A stretch of 64,000 nucleotides of DNA from the NCBI RefSeq assembly GCF_000421825.1, contig NZ_ATXT01000001.1, positions 18,468 through 82,467 on the forward strand, read 5' to 3'. Of this stretch, positions 35,592 through 44,942 are shown piece by piece. Made by a program: the position numbers and the translations under genes. The notes below the pieces were generated by a model. That model had not been told where the DNA came from, did not search any database, and saw nothing but the letters and a program-made list of their open reading frames with translations. Position 1 is the stretch's first letter. Each line of letters opens with the position of its first letter. The stretch comes from Humibacter albus DSM 18994 (lineage in GTDB: Bacteria; Actinomycetota; Actinomycetes; Actinomycetales; Microbacteriaceae).

Positions 35592-36811
35592 CGCGCGAGC
35601 ACCACGGCAGGGTCGAGCCCCGCCGCCTCGAACTTGGATCTCTTCGCCGGATAGCCGCCGGTCGGGCGCAGCTCGCCGTCCCGCTGCGCGAATACGGGGC
35701 TCGCTTCGATGAGTCCGCCCGTGACCGCACCGGTGGGGGCGAGAATCTCCGTCACGCTGCGCCGTCCTTCGCGATCGAGCGTGCAGAACACCACGATGTC
35801 GACGCACGACGCCACCGTCGGGAGCACGAAATCCGCGTCGATGTTCCGCCCTGCGAGAAGCGGCAGCGTGCACAGTTTCGCCAGCGCCTCACGAGCACTG
35901 TTGGCGTGGATCGAACACGCGCCCGGCAGCCCGGAATTGAGCGCGAGAAGCAGGTCGAGACTCTCCGCCTCCCGCACCTCCCCGACCACGAGGCGGTCCG
36001 GTCGCATGCGCAGCGCCTCCTTGATGAGCCGACGCAGCGTGATCTCGCCAGTTCCTTCCAGGCTCGGCTGCCGACACTGCATCGCGACGACATCGGGCGC
36101 CGAGAGATCGAGCTCGAACGTCTCCTCGACCGTGACGATGCGCTCGGTAGGCCGTGCGGATGCCAGCAGCGCGTTCAACATCGTGGTCTTGCCACTCTGC
36201 GTCGCACCCGAAACGAGGATGTTCTGGTTCGCGAGCACGCACATCCGCAGGAACTCCGCCGCCTGCCGCGTGAGCGAGCCGAGCGCCACGAGAGCGCCGA
36301 GGTCGCGGATGCGTCGCGAGAACTTGCGCACGTTCACGGCCCAGTGCGCGCGGGTGACATCGGGGATGACGACGTGCAGCCTCGAGCCGTCGGGCAGGGA
36401 GGCGTCAACGAAGGGTGACGAGACATCCACCCGCCGTCCGGTCGCCTGCAGCATGCGTTCCACGAGATCGCGCACCTGCGCATCGGTGAGCCGCAGCCCG
36501 GTCGGCTCGGGCCGCCCGTCGCGGGCGATATAGATGCGATCCGGAGCGTTGATCCAAAGCTCTTCGACCTCGGGATCGTCGAGATAGGGCTGCAGAGGAC
36601 CGAAGCCGGTGAGCGAGGCGAGCACCTCCCTCTCGGCCCTCGCCTCATCAGCGACCAGCGGCAGCACGCCGCCCAGCGAGCGTTCGGTGTAGCGGCGCAC
36701 CTCGTCTCGGGTGTAGGCCGCGGCTCGCGGGGCGTCGGCGGTGAGGTCGACGCCGTCCCGGCGCACCCGCTCCCGCACGCGGTCGGCGATCACGCGCACC
36801 GGGTCTGTCAT
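35588..36811 (-). CDS. tadA: Tad pilus assembly ATPase TadA/CpaF
   Basis: The 407-residue secretion ATPase has Walker A GATQSGKTTMLNAL, an Asp-box-type VEETFELDLSAPDVV, Walker B-like PDRLVVGEVREAESLDLL, and a His-box GLPGACSIHANSAREAL. It powers Flp pilus assembly at the inner membrane. It is the first gene of a seven-gene operon. The TadZ-type (septum-site/MinD-like) gene often placed ahead of tadA is not present within the 160-base upstream gap. Confidence 0.95.
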   Translation of the reverse strand: MTDPVRVIADRVRERVRRDGVDLTADAPRAAAYTRDEVRRYTERSLGGVLPLVADEARAEREVLASLTGFGPLQPYLDDPEVEELWINAPDRIYIARDGRPEPTGLRLTDAQVRDLVERMLQATGRRVDVSSPFVDASLPDGSRLHVVIPDVTRAHWAVNVRKFSRRIRDLGALVALGSLTRQAAEFLRMCVLANQNILVSGATQSGKTTMLNALLASARPTERIVTVEETFELDLSAPDVVAMQCRQPSLEGTGEITLRRLIKEALRMRPDRLVVGEVREAESLDLLLALNSGLPGACSIHANSAREALAKLCTLPLLAGRNIDADFVLPTVASCVDIVVFCTLDREGRRSVTEILAPTGAVTGGLIEASPVFAQRDGELRPTGGYPAKRSKFEAAGLDPAVVLAR

Positions 36812-36969
36812 GCCGACATCGTGGCGGACAGCGCGGATGTCTCGCAGAAGTTATCCACAGCCCTCGCCCTCTCCGTGTTTCAGGGGATACGGGCACTGTG
36901 ACTCAGACAGCACGTCCCGGAGTCTCGCCAGGCGACCGACCCGCGGCAGCTATGCTGATCAGCACCCTC

Positions 36970-37051
36970 GCGGGAGTGGTGAAATTGGCAGACACGCAGG
37001 ATTTAGGTTCCTGTGCTTTCGAGCGTGGGGGTTCAAGTCCCCTCTCCCGCA
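36970..37051 (+). tRNA. tRNA-Leu (anticodon UAG)
   Basis: An 82-base tRNA has a 7-pair acceptor stem (GCGGGAG with CTCCCGC), a long variable arm and a T-arm GGGGGTTCAAGTCCCC. The anticodon loop TTTAGGT sits between CAGGA and TCCTG, giving UAG. CCA is not encoded. Confidence 0.96.
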
Positions 37052-37257
37052 CGCCGCGACGACCCGAGACATCCGTTCACGAAGTGTCCCGCGCTTGGCG
37101 CCCCTTCCTGCACTCGGCGAATGCTCGGCAGACCGCCACCCGTCCTCGCTAGACTCACTGCAAACACGTAATCGACGCACTGTTCGTCGTCACATCATTC
37201 AGCCAAGCCGCCGACGACCGGATGCCACGCCACGCGGGCGCCGACGACAGGAGACAT

Positions 37258-38028
37258 GTGTTCCATTCCGCTCTGATCCCGTGGCTCGATCCCGGCGTGA
37301 TCATCCAGTCGGTGGGGCCCTGGGCTCTGCTCGTCGTGTGCGCGATCGTGTTCGCCGAAACCGGCCTGCTCGTGGGCTTCATCTTTCCGGGCGACACGCT
37401 TCTGGTGATCAGCGGGATCCTGACGGCCACCGACGTGGTCTTCGGTTTGCAGATCTGGTGGGTCTGCCTCTTCATCGCCCTGGCGGCGTTCCTCGGCGGA
37501 GAAGTCGGCTACCTGATCGGCAATAAGGCCGGACCAGCCATCTTCGAACGCAAAGAGACCGGTCTGTTCAGCATCGAGAACGTGAAACGAACGAACCAGT
37601 TCTTCGAACGGTTCGGGCCGCTCGCTGTCATCCTGGCCCGCTTCGTCCCTGTGGTGCGTACGTTCGCTCCCGTCGCGGCCGGCGTCGGGCACATGAACTA
37701 CCGCCGCTATTCGGTTTACAACGCGATCGGCGCCGTCCTGTGGGGCGGTGGCCTCACCTTCTTCGCCTACCTCATCGGCTTCATCAAGCCTGTCGCGCAC
37801 TTCGTCGAGACATACATCGATCTCATCCTCGTGCTTGCTGTGCTGCTCACCGTGATCCCGGCACTCATCCACTACCTGCTCGGCGTCCGCAAGGCGCACA
37901 AGTCGGCGCAGGCGGCCGACACCGAACCGGAGCATCCGTCCCGTGACGAGGCCGCGCCGAAGGATGCCGCCGCGCGCCTTTCCGCCGAAACCGACGTCTT
38001 CGGCAAGCCCGGCAGTCGCACCGACTGA
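37258..38028 (+). CDS. DedA-family membrane protein
   Basis: I chose GTG 37258, behind AGGAG at 6 bases; an overlapping out-of-frame ATG is ignored. The 256-residue protein has the DedA/SNARE-associated layout: ETGLLVGFIFPGDTLLVISG, then FLGGEVGYLIGNKAG and the signature FFERFGPLAVILARFVPVVR plus TFAPVAAGVGHMNYRR. DedA proteins move undecaprenyl phosphate or phospholipids across the membrane and support membrane potential. The C-terminal tail of ~40 residues is charged. Confidence 0.92.
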   Translation: MFHSALIPWLDPGVIIQSVGPWALLVVCAIVFAETGLLVGFIFPGDTLLVISGILTATDVVFGLQIWWVCLFIALAAFLGGEVGYLIGNKAGPAIFERKETGLFSIENVKRTNQFFERFGPLAVILARFVPVVRTFAPVAAGVGHMNYRRYSVYNAIGAVLWGGGLTFFAYLIGFIKPVAHFVETYIDLILVLAVLLTVIPALIHYLLGVRKAHKSAQAADTEPEHPSRDEAAPKDAAARLSAETDVFGKPGSRTD

Positions 38029-38175
38029 CGCGAGGCCGCGGCAGGCACGAAGGCCCGACCGACGCAAACCTCCGGCCGGCATGGAGCCCGCCCGAACCAA
38101 GGCCCCACCGGCGCGGCGCTTACGCCGGCACGAAGCACCCAACTACACGGACGGACGCTCGCGACGGCCCGCGCG

Positions 38176-39090
38176 TCAGCGGTGCGTGTCGCCTTCGTGC
38201 GCCGCGTGCTCGGCAGGCTCGAGCTGGAACGTCGAGTGGGCGACGTCGAAGTGGTGGGACAGGCATCCGTTCAGCTCGTCGAGCAGCGCGCCCGCGCGGC
38301 CTCGCGCGAAGACGTCGGGTGACACCACCACGTGAGCGGAGAACACCGGAGCGCCTGAGGTGATGGCCCACACGTGCACATCGTGCACGTCGACGACACC
38401 CGCAGTTCCGAGGATGTGCCGGCGGATCGCCGCCACGTCGGTGGATGCCGGCGCCGACTCGCTGAGCACCCGCACCACCTCGCGCAGCAGCGAAACGGCA
38501 CGCGGCACGATGAGCACCGCGATCACGAGCGACGCGATCGCGTCCGCGTAGGCGAAGCGGGTCGTCAGGATGACGACCGCGGCCGCGATGGTCGCCAGCG
38601 AGCCGAGCGCGTCACCCAGCACCTCGAGGTAGGCGCCGCGCATGTTGATGGATGCCTTCGCCCCGCCACGCAGAATCAGCAGGCCGGCGACGTTGCCGGC
38701 CAGGCCGAGCACGGCGACCCCGAGCATCCACCCGCCCTGCACCTGAGGATGTGCCTCCAACCGCAGCACGGCCCCGATCGCGACGGAGATGGAGACCGCG
38801 ACCAGGATGAGGCCGTTCACGAGGGCGCCGAAGACCTCGACGCGTTGGAAGCCGAACGTCTGACGATCGGTCGGCGGCCGAGCGGCGACCGTGGCCGCGG
38901 CAAGGGCGACCAGCAGCCCCAGCAGGTCGCTCACCAGGTGCCCGGCATCCGCGAGCAACGCGAGGGAACCGCTGAGAAGCGCACCCACGATCTCGAGGAC
39001 GAAGACCGCGAGCACGATGCAGATCACGGCGAGCAGGCGGCTCCTGCTCGCGCCGTGCGCGCCATGGTCGTGGCCGGGATCGTGTGACAT
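38176..39090 (-). CDS. Cation diffusion facilitator (CzcD/ZitB-type Zn/Cd/Co exporter)
   Basis: The 304-residue protein has a His-rich N-terminus (HDPGHDHGAHG), six membrane helices and a C-terminal cytoplasmic domain. The helix 2 metal site is DAGHLVSD. The helix 5 site reads YLEVLGDALGS, with Glu where many exporters have His, so metal preference may differ. It exports divalent metal by proton exchange. Its tail ends EHAAHEGDTHR, again metal-binding. Confidence 0.92.
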   Translation of the reverse strand: MSHDPGHDHGAHGASRSRLLAVICIVLAVFVLEIVGALLSGSLALLADAGHLVSDLLGLLVALAAATVAARPPTDRQTFGFQRVEVFGALVNGLILVAVSISVAIGAVLRLEAHPQVQGGWMLGVAVLGLAGNVAGLLILRGGAKASINMRGAYLEVLGDALGSLATIAAAVVILTTRFAYADAIASLVIAVLIVPRAVSLLREVVRVLSESAPASTDVAAIRRHILGTAGVVDVHDVHVWAITSGAPVFSAHVVVSPDVFARGRAGALLDELNGCLSHHFDVAHSTFQLEPAEHAAHEGDTHR

Positions 39091-39163
39091 GTCTCTTCCA
39101 CGGTAGGTCCGGTGACGGACGAAGCACCAGGTGGCGTGCGGCTCCGCTCGGAAACCCCGGCGG

Positions 39164-39829
39164 CTACGCCTGCAGCAGCTCCTGCAGCGCGGGCACCATG
39201 GCGCGGAACGCCCGGGCGCGGTGGCTGTCTGCGTTCTTCGTGTCCGGGTCGAGCTCGGCAGCCGTCAGGTCGCTGCCCTCCGGAACGAACGCCGGGTCGT
39301 AGCCGAAGCCGTTCGCGCCTCTCGGCTCACGCGTCAGAGTGCCCGGCCACTCTCCCGACACCGTGCGCTCGGCGCCCGTGGACTCCGCACCCGCGGTCCG
39401 TGTTTCCGTGGGACGCACCAGCGCGATCGCGCACGTGTAGTGTGCGCCGCGAAACCGGTCGGGCACGTCGCCGAGCTGGGCGAGCAGCAGCGCGAGGTTG
39501 CCGGCGTCATCGCCGTGCCGTCCACTCCAGCGCGCGGAGAAGACGCCGGGCGCTCCCCCGAGCACGTCGACACAGATGCCGGAGTCGTCGGCGAGCGCGA
39601 CGAGGCCGGTGTGCTCGGCCGCCGCCCGCGCCTTGATCAGGGCGTTCTCGGCGAAAGTGATGCCGTCCTCGACCGGCTCCGGCCCGTCGTACTCCACGAG
39701 CTCGACCTGCGGCAGGTGCTGCGCGATGATCGCCGCGAACTCGCGGAGCTTGTGGGAGTTGTGGGTGGCGAGCACGACGCGCACCCGGGCATCCGTGCCG
39801 CTCCCGGCCGGCACGCTCGATGCGCTCAC
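39164..39829 (-). CDS. rdgB: Non-canonical purine NTP pyrophosphatase (RdgB/HAM1)
   Basis: The 221-residue protein has the family motifs [45 protein letters not shown] and [11 protein letters not shown]. It hydrolyses dITP/XTP to prevent mutagenic incorporation. Its ATG overlaps the rph stop in ATGA; rph-rdgB is a common actinobacterial pair. Confidence 0.95.
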   Translation of the reverse strand: MSASSVPAGSGTDARVRVVLATHNSHKLREFAAIIAQHLPQVELVEYDGPEPVEDGITFAENALIKARAAAEHTGLVALADDSGICVDVLGGAPGVFSARWSGRHGDDAGNLALLLAQLGDVPDRFRGAHYTCAIALVRPTETRTAGAESTGAERTVSGEWPGTLTREPRGANGFGYDPAFVPEGSDLTAAELDPDTKNADSHRARAFRAMVPALQELLQA

Positions 39830-40587
39830 TGCTGCGCCGCGACCGATCCGTCCGGCTCGGTCAGGGCCGCGGTCTGGAACTCGGCGAGCCTCTCACAGCC
39901 GGTCTCGGCGAGGTCGAGCAGCGCGCCGAGCTCGCTGCGATCGAACGGCGCGCCCTCGGCGGTGCCCTGCACCTCGACGAACTGACCGCTTCCGGTCATC
40001 ACGACATTCATGTCGGTCTCGGCACGCACGTCTTCGACATACGCCAGATCGAGCATGGGCTCACCGTCGATGATGCCGACCGACACGGCCGAGACACTGT
40101 CGAGCAGGGGCGTGGCCTTCTGCGCGATGAACTTGTGCGCCTTGCCCCAGGCGAGCGCGTCCGCCAGTGCGACATACGCGCCGGTGATCGCTGCCGTGCG
40201 CGTGCCGCCGTCGGCCTGCAGAACGTCGCAGTCGAGCACCACGGTGTTCTCTCCGAGCGCCTTCATGTCGACGACCGCGCGCAGGCTGCGTCCGACGAGA
40301 CGGCTGATCTCGTGAGTACGTCCGCCGATCCGTCCCTTCACGGACTCACGGTCGTTGCGCGAGTTGGTCGACCGGGGCAGCATCGCGTATTCCGCCGTCA
40401 CCCAGCCCTTGCCCTTGCCGGTGAGCCAGCGCGGAACGCCATTCGTGAAGGATGCGGTACACAGCACCCGTGTGCGCCCGAACGAGATGAGCGCGCTCCC
40501 CTCGGCCTGCTCGTTCCACCCGCGCTCGATGACGATGGGGCGGAGCTGGTCGATCGATCTTCCGTCGGCTCTGCTGGTGTCGCTCAT
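39826..40587 (-). CDS. rph: Ribonuclease PH
   Basis: The 253-residue phosphorolytic 3'-5' exonuclease for tRNA 3' end maturation starts [15 protein letters not shown], then [27 protein letters not shown] and [22 protein letters not shown] sequence. The C-terminal part has [13 protein letters not shown] and [15 protein letters not shown]. Confidence 0.96.
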   Translation of the reverse strand: MSDTSRADGRSIDQLRPIVIERGWNEQAEGSALISFGRTRVLCTASFTNGVPRWLTGKGKGWVTAEYAMLPRSTNSRNDRESVKGRIGGRTHEISRLVGRSLRAVVDMKALGENTVVLDCDVLQADGGTRTAAITGAYVALADALAWGKAHKFIAQKATPLLDSVSAVSVGIIDGEPMLDLAYVEDVRAETDMNVVMTGSGQFVEVQGTAEGAPFDRSELGALLDLAETGCERLAEFQTAALTEPDGSVAAQQ

Positions 40588-40684
40588 CCCCTCACCCTAT
40601 CGGCGCAGATCGTCATGCTCCTCGCGTCGAGATCTCCTGCCACGGGCACCATCCGGAGCGACCTGGATGGCCGGCGCCCGGCCG

Positions 40685-41515
40685 TTACCGCAGCGCTCGC
40701 AGATCGATCGCGCCGGTGCGCACGACATCGACGTCGCTCACGTCGGTGCCGATCATGCGGCGGGCAAGGCGGACGAAGCGCTCGGTGTCGGCGCCCGTCG
40801 CTTCGTAGCGCAGACTCGGCTCCCCCGCCGCCCGCCGCTCCAGGCCCTGAGACACCAGCACGCGGTACACGTCGTTGGCGGTCTCGACATCGCTGGAGAC
40901 CAGGCTCACGCCCTCACCCATCACGTACGAGATCGCGCCCTTGAGGAACGGGTAGTGCGTGCACCCGAGCACGAGCGTGTCCACCTCTGCTTCCTGCAGC
41001 GGGCGCAGGTAGGAGGCCGTGACATCCAGGAGCTCCTGGCCACTCGTGACGCCCGCCTCGACGAAGTCGACGAATCGCGGGCACGCCTGCGTGAACAGAC
41101 GCAGCGACGGGGCCGCGGCGAAGGCATCCTCGTAGGCGCGCGAGTTGACGGTGCCGAGCGTTCCGATCACGCCGACGCGGCCGGTGCGGGTGGTGGCGAC
41201 CGCGCGGCGCACCGCGGGCTGGATGACCTCGACGACCGGCACGTCGTAGCGTTCCCGCGCATCGCGCAGCATGGCTGAGGACGCCGTGTTGCAGGCGATC
41301 ACGAGCATCTTCACGCCTTGCTCCACCAAGAAGTCGAGCGCCTCCAGCGCGAGCGAACGCACCTGCGCGATGGGCTTGGGCCCGTAGGGGGAGTTGGCGG
41401 TGTCGCCGACATAGAGGATCGACTCGTTCGGCAGCTGATCGCGGACGGCGCGGGCGACGGTCAACCCGCCCACTCCCGAGTCGAAGATCCCGATCGGTGC
41501 GTCTGTCACGGTCAC
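40685..41515 (-). CDS. murI: Glutamate racemase
   Basis: The 276-residue enzyme supplies D-glutamate for peptidoglycan. Motifs: [27 protein letters not shown], the catalytic Cys in [20 protein letters not shown], and the second catalytic Cys in [13 protein letters not shown]. It lies upstream of rph by 97 bases in the same direction. Confidence 0.96.
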   Translation of the reverse strand: MTVTDAPIGIFDSGVGGLTVARAVRDQLPNESILYVGDTANSPYGPKPIAQVRSLALEALDFLVEQGVKMLVIACNTASSAMLRDARERYDVPVVEVIQPAVRRAVATTRTGRVGVIGTLGTVNSRAYEDAFAAAPSLRLFTQACPRFVDFVEAGVTSGQELLDVTASYLRPLQEAEVDTLVLGCTHYPFLKGAISYVMGEGVSLVSSDVETANDVYRVLVSQGLERRAAGEPSLRYEATGADTERFVRLARRMIGTDVSDVDVVRTGAIDLRALR

Positions 41516-41641
41516 CCAGCCTACGACGCGTGCGAGATCGATCGCCGCGCGACCGTGGCATCCATCTGTGCCATGCCGACTCCTCTGTCGCTTCCGGCCG
41601 GTGCCCGGGCGGACGGATGCTGCTCCCCTAGGCTTGGAGTC

Positions 41642-42955
41642 GTGACGCCATCACCCGAGCGCTCCTCGGCTCTTCTGACGGACCGCTACGAGCTCACCAT
41701 GCTCGACGCTGCAATGCTCTCCGGAACCCACGAGCGCGAATGCGTGTTCGAAGTTTTCGCTCGGTCGCTGCCGATGGGCAGGCGCTACGGCGTCGTGGCG
41801 GGCACCGGCCGCCTCCTGCAACTCATCGAGCGGTTCCGCTTCGAGGATGCCGAGCTCACCTGGCTTCGGGACCATCACGTCGTGCGCGACGAGACCCTCG
41901 ACTGGCTCGCGGACTACCGGTTCAACGGCACGATCCGCGGGTATCGCGAGGGCGAACTGTACTTTCCGGGCTCCCCGGTGCTCGTCGTGGATGCCCCGTT
42001 CGGCGAAGGCGTGCTGCTCGAGACCCTGATCCTCAGCGTGCTCAACCACGACTCCGCCATCGCCGGGGCCGCCGCTCGGATGGTGACGGCGGCCGGCGGG
42101 CGTCCGCTGGCGGAGATGGCCTCACGCCGCGCGGAGGAGGAGTCTGCGGTCGCCGCCGCCCGTGCGGCGTACATCGCCGGATTCAGCGCCACCTCGAACC
42201 TCGAGGCGGGCCGCACCTGGGGCATCCCGACCATGGGCACCGCGGCGCACGCCTTCACGCTGCTTCACGACTCCGAAGAGGATGCCTTCGAAGCCCAGGT
42301 GCGCTCGCTAGGCCCCGGAACGACGCTGCTTGTCGACACGTATGACGTGCACAAGGGCATCGAGACCGCGGTGCGGGTGGCCGGAACAGAGCTCGGAGCC
42401 GTGCGCCTGGACTCCGGGGACCTGCCCGTGCTCGTCGCCTCGGTGCGCGCGCAGCTGGACGCATTGGGAGCGAAGAACACGCGCATCACCGTGACGAACG
42501 ACCTCGATGAGTTCTCCATCGCCGCGCTGCGTGCTTCGCCCGTCGACTCGTACGGCGTCGGGACGTCTCTGGTCACCGGATCCGGCGCCCCGACCGCCGG
42601 CATGGTCTACAAGCTCGTGGCGCGCAAGGACGACACGGGCACCTGGATCCCGGTGGCGAAAGCCTCGACGGGCAAGGCATCCATCGGCGGAACGAAGGTG
42701 CCGGTTCGCGCGACCAACAAAGTCGGCATCGCCGTGGCCGAGGAGATCCACGTGGTGCAGGGGCATGGAGACCTACCGGCCGGGCGGCCGCTTCACGTGC
42801 CCCTCATGACGGGCGGTGTCGCGGTTGCCGAGCATCTGGGAGCGGCGGGCGTGGAGTCGGCGCGTCGCCACCACGCGATCGCACGCGAGGAACTCCCCGA
42901 GTCGGCGTTCCGGCTGCGACGCGGTGAGCCGGCTATCCGCACCGAGTTCGTCTGA
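41642..42955 (+). CDS. pncB: Nicotinate phosphoribosyltransferase
   Basis: I chose GTG 41642, giving 437 residues; the frame is open much further upstream but lacks family sequence there. Motifs include [69 protein letters not shown] and [11 protein letters not shown]. It makes nicotinate mononucleotide from nicotinate and PRPP, entering NAD salvage. Confidence 0.93.
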   Translation: MTPSPERSSALLTDRYELTMLDAAMLSGTHERECVFEVFARSLPMGRRYGVVAGTGRLLQLIERFRFEDAELTWLRDHHVVRDETLDWLADYRFNGTIRGYREGELYFPGSPVLVVDAPFGEGVLLETLILSVLNHDSAIAGAAARMVTAAGGRPLAEMASRRAEEESAVAAARAAYIAGFSATSNLEAGRTWGIPTMGTAAHAFTLLHDSEEDAFEAQVRSLGPGTTLLVDTYDVHKGIETAVRVAGTELGAVRLDSGDLPVLVASVRAQLDALGAKNTRITVTNDLDEFSIAALRASPVDSYGVGTSLVTGSGAPTAGMVYKLVARKDDTGTWIPVAKASTGKASIGGTKVPVRATNKVGIAVAEEIHVVQGHGDLPAGRPLHVPLMTGGVAVAEHLGAAGVESARRHHAIAREELPESAFRLRRGEPAIRTEFV

Positions 42956-42996
42956 CGAGGGCCGCTGGATGCGATGTCGAGCGCGGTCTCAGCGTT

Positions 42997-43284
42997 CTAC
43001 TCGTCGCTGAGGCCCTCGTAGATCTTCTTGCAGTCCGGGCAGATCGGGAACTTCTGCGGGTCGCGGTTCGGCGTCCACTTCTTGCCGCACAGGGCGATCA
43101 CGGGTTTGCCGGTCACCGCCGACTCGAGAATCTGTTCCTTGCGCACGTAGTGCGAGAAACGCTCGTGGTCGCCCGGGTCCAACTGCTCGTTCTGGAGCAG
43201 CTCCTCGAGCTCGCGGTCGAGGGTCGCGACACCGCCGCCCTCGCCGTCGGGACCGCCGGGTTCTGCGATGCTGTTGTCGACCAT
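42997..43284 (-). CDS. DUF3039 family protein
   Basis: The 95-residue protein has the DUF3039 pattern RFSHYVRKEQILESAVTGKP, then VIALCGKKWTPNRDPQKFP and ICPDCKKIYEGL. Cys and CxxC form a small zinc site. The family is typical of actinobacteria and has no known function. Confidence 0.9.
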   Translation of the reverse strand: MVDNSIAEPGGPDGEGGGVATLDRELEELLQNEQLDPGDHERFSHYVRKEQILESAVTGKPVIALCGKKWTPNRDPQKFPICPDCKKIYEGLSDE

Positions 43285-43361
43285 CCGCTCAGTCTAAATC
43301 CTCGGTCCCATCCGGAGCTCCGGGATCTTCGGCACGGCTCGCCCGTGCCAACCCCGCTGGG

Positions 43362-44942
43362 CTATGCGTTCCGCAGCGCGAAGGACATCAGCTCCGGTCC
43401 CCGATGGTTGTAGACGGCCGCACCGAGCCAGACACCCGCGATGAACGCGACGACGCCGATGCCGAGACCCGCCCAGAGGCAGCGCAGGAACCACACGGGA
43501 TCTTCGACGACGCCCAGCACCATCATCGTGCCCGGCACGGCTGCGAGCGCCGCAGTGAGCAGCAGGCTGACGAACTGCGCGAACGTGGCAGCGCCACCCG
43601 TGTGCTGAGGATGCGCGAACGCGCTGTCGCCGGGCCGAGGAGCGGCGTAGGGCACGAGCGCCGACGTCACGCTGGAGAGCCCGAGGCCGGCCAGCACGAG
43701 ACAGACGTTCACGCCCGTGACCGCCGGCAGCACTGCCCAGTCGCCGTACGCGACCACGGTGAGCACCGTGCCCACGGCCACGACCGGGACGGCGATCAGG
43801 ATGACCGGGGCCAGTCGTCCGAGCCGGTCGGAGACCCCCCGCGTGCCGGCCGCGATGTGCAGCCACACGGCTGTTCCGTCGAAAGCGAGATCGTTGTGCG
43901 CCACCCAGCCGACGAAGAGGCAGATCACGGGAAGCGGGATGAGCGCGACGTCTTGTGGACGCACGGCGCCGGAGATGAGCAGAGCGGCCACCATCACCAG
44001 CGCGAAGAGGGGCACGAGTGCGAGCTGAACGGCGTAGCGGGAGTCACGCCCCCAGTAGGTGAGGCTGCGCGCCGCGATGGCGCCGGCGGGACGAGCCGGC
44101 ATCCGGCCGAACCAACCGAGCCCGACCGTCGCCTTCGTGCTCACCTGTCGGTCGGGCGTCACGACCATGTGCGCGACGAGCGCCCACCACGCCAGGGCCA
44201 CGAGCGCGAGCGTCGCGATGGCGATGACGAGCTTGAGAACTGCCGTCCCCCACTGTCCCGTCGCGGCGTCGCCGCCGACGGACCAGACCGCGCCGAGCGG
44301 CGTCCAACTCACCCAATCCGCGGCGGCGTGGACGACACGAAGGCCGTCACGTGCCCAGTTCAGTGTGGCGAAGAAGAACGCGAGTGGCGACAGCATCACG
44401 ATGATCAGCACGGTGACCGTGCCGCTGAACTCGCGGGTGCGCCGACTGGAGAGCGCGAACGAGGCGACAGAAGAGGCCAGCCGCGCGACGAGCATCCATG
44501 TCGGCACGGCGACGATCGCGGCGATGAACGCGAGAACGGCGGCGCCCGGGTGCGCCGACCAGGTCACCACGGTGAAGATCGAGCACAGCGCAAGCACCAG
44601 CGCGGGCACGGAGATGAGCGACGCGACGCCGAGCCCGGTAGCGATCGTTCGCGAGTCGACACCGAGAGTGGCGTACGAGCGCGGGTCGAACGTGCCGTCA
44701 TGGCGCCCGAAGAGCGGCACGAGCAGAAAGCAGAGCGCCGTCAGTGCGCCGGCGAGCACCAGGATGTCCCGCACGAGTCGCAGGTCGCTGGCCGTACGCG
44801 CCGACGCGAGCACCGAGCACACCACCACCGTGACCGCCGCGACGTAGAGCAAGCCGACGATCAGCCCGAACGCGTGCCAGCCTCCGCGACGGAACCCGCT
44901 GCCGAGCGAGACGAGCCTCAGTCGGAGAAACTGTGCAACCAT
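43362..44942 (-). CDS. ABC-2-type exporter permease, multispanning
   Basis: The 526-residue membrane protein has about 12 or more hydrophobic segments and no catalytic motif. Its ATG at 44942 follows GGAGG by 6 bases and lies inside the end of the ATPase gene (25-base overlap), which shows it is the permease partner. Family and substrate are not recognised more closely. Confidence 0.82.
   Translation of the reverse strand: MVAQFLRLRLVSLGSGFRRGGWHAFGLIVGLLYVAAVTVVVCSVLASARTASDLRLVRDILVLAGALTALCFLLVPLFGRHDGTFDPRSYATLGVDSRTIATGLGVASLISVPALVLALCSIFTVVTWSAHPGAAVLAFIAAIVAVPTWMLVARLASSVASFALSSRRTREFSGTVTVLIIVMLSPLAFFFATLNWARDGLRVVHAAADWVSWTPLGAVWSVGGDAATGQWGTAVLKLVIAIATLALVALAWWALVAHMVVTPDRQVSTKATVGLGWFGRMPARPAGAIAARSLTYWGRDSRYAVQLALVPLFALVMVAALLISGAVRPQDVALIPLPVICLFVGWVAHNDLAFDGTAVWLHIAAGTRGVSDRLGRLAPVILIAVPVVAVGTVLTVVAYGDWAVLPAVTGVNVCLVLAGLGLSSVTSALVPYAAPRPGDSAFAHPQHTGGAATFAQFVSLLLTAALAAVPGTMMVLGVVEDPVWFLRCLWAGLGIGVVAFIAGVWLGAAVYNHRGPELMSFALRNA

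Noticed and set aside
33793..35730. 645-codon frame starting inside tadB
   Set aside because: Only the last ~312 residues are TadC; the first part is an Arg-rich shadow of tadB.
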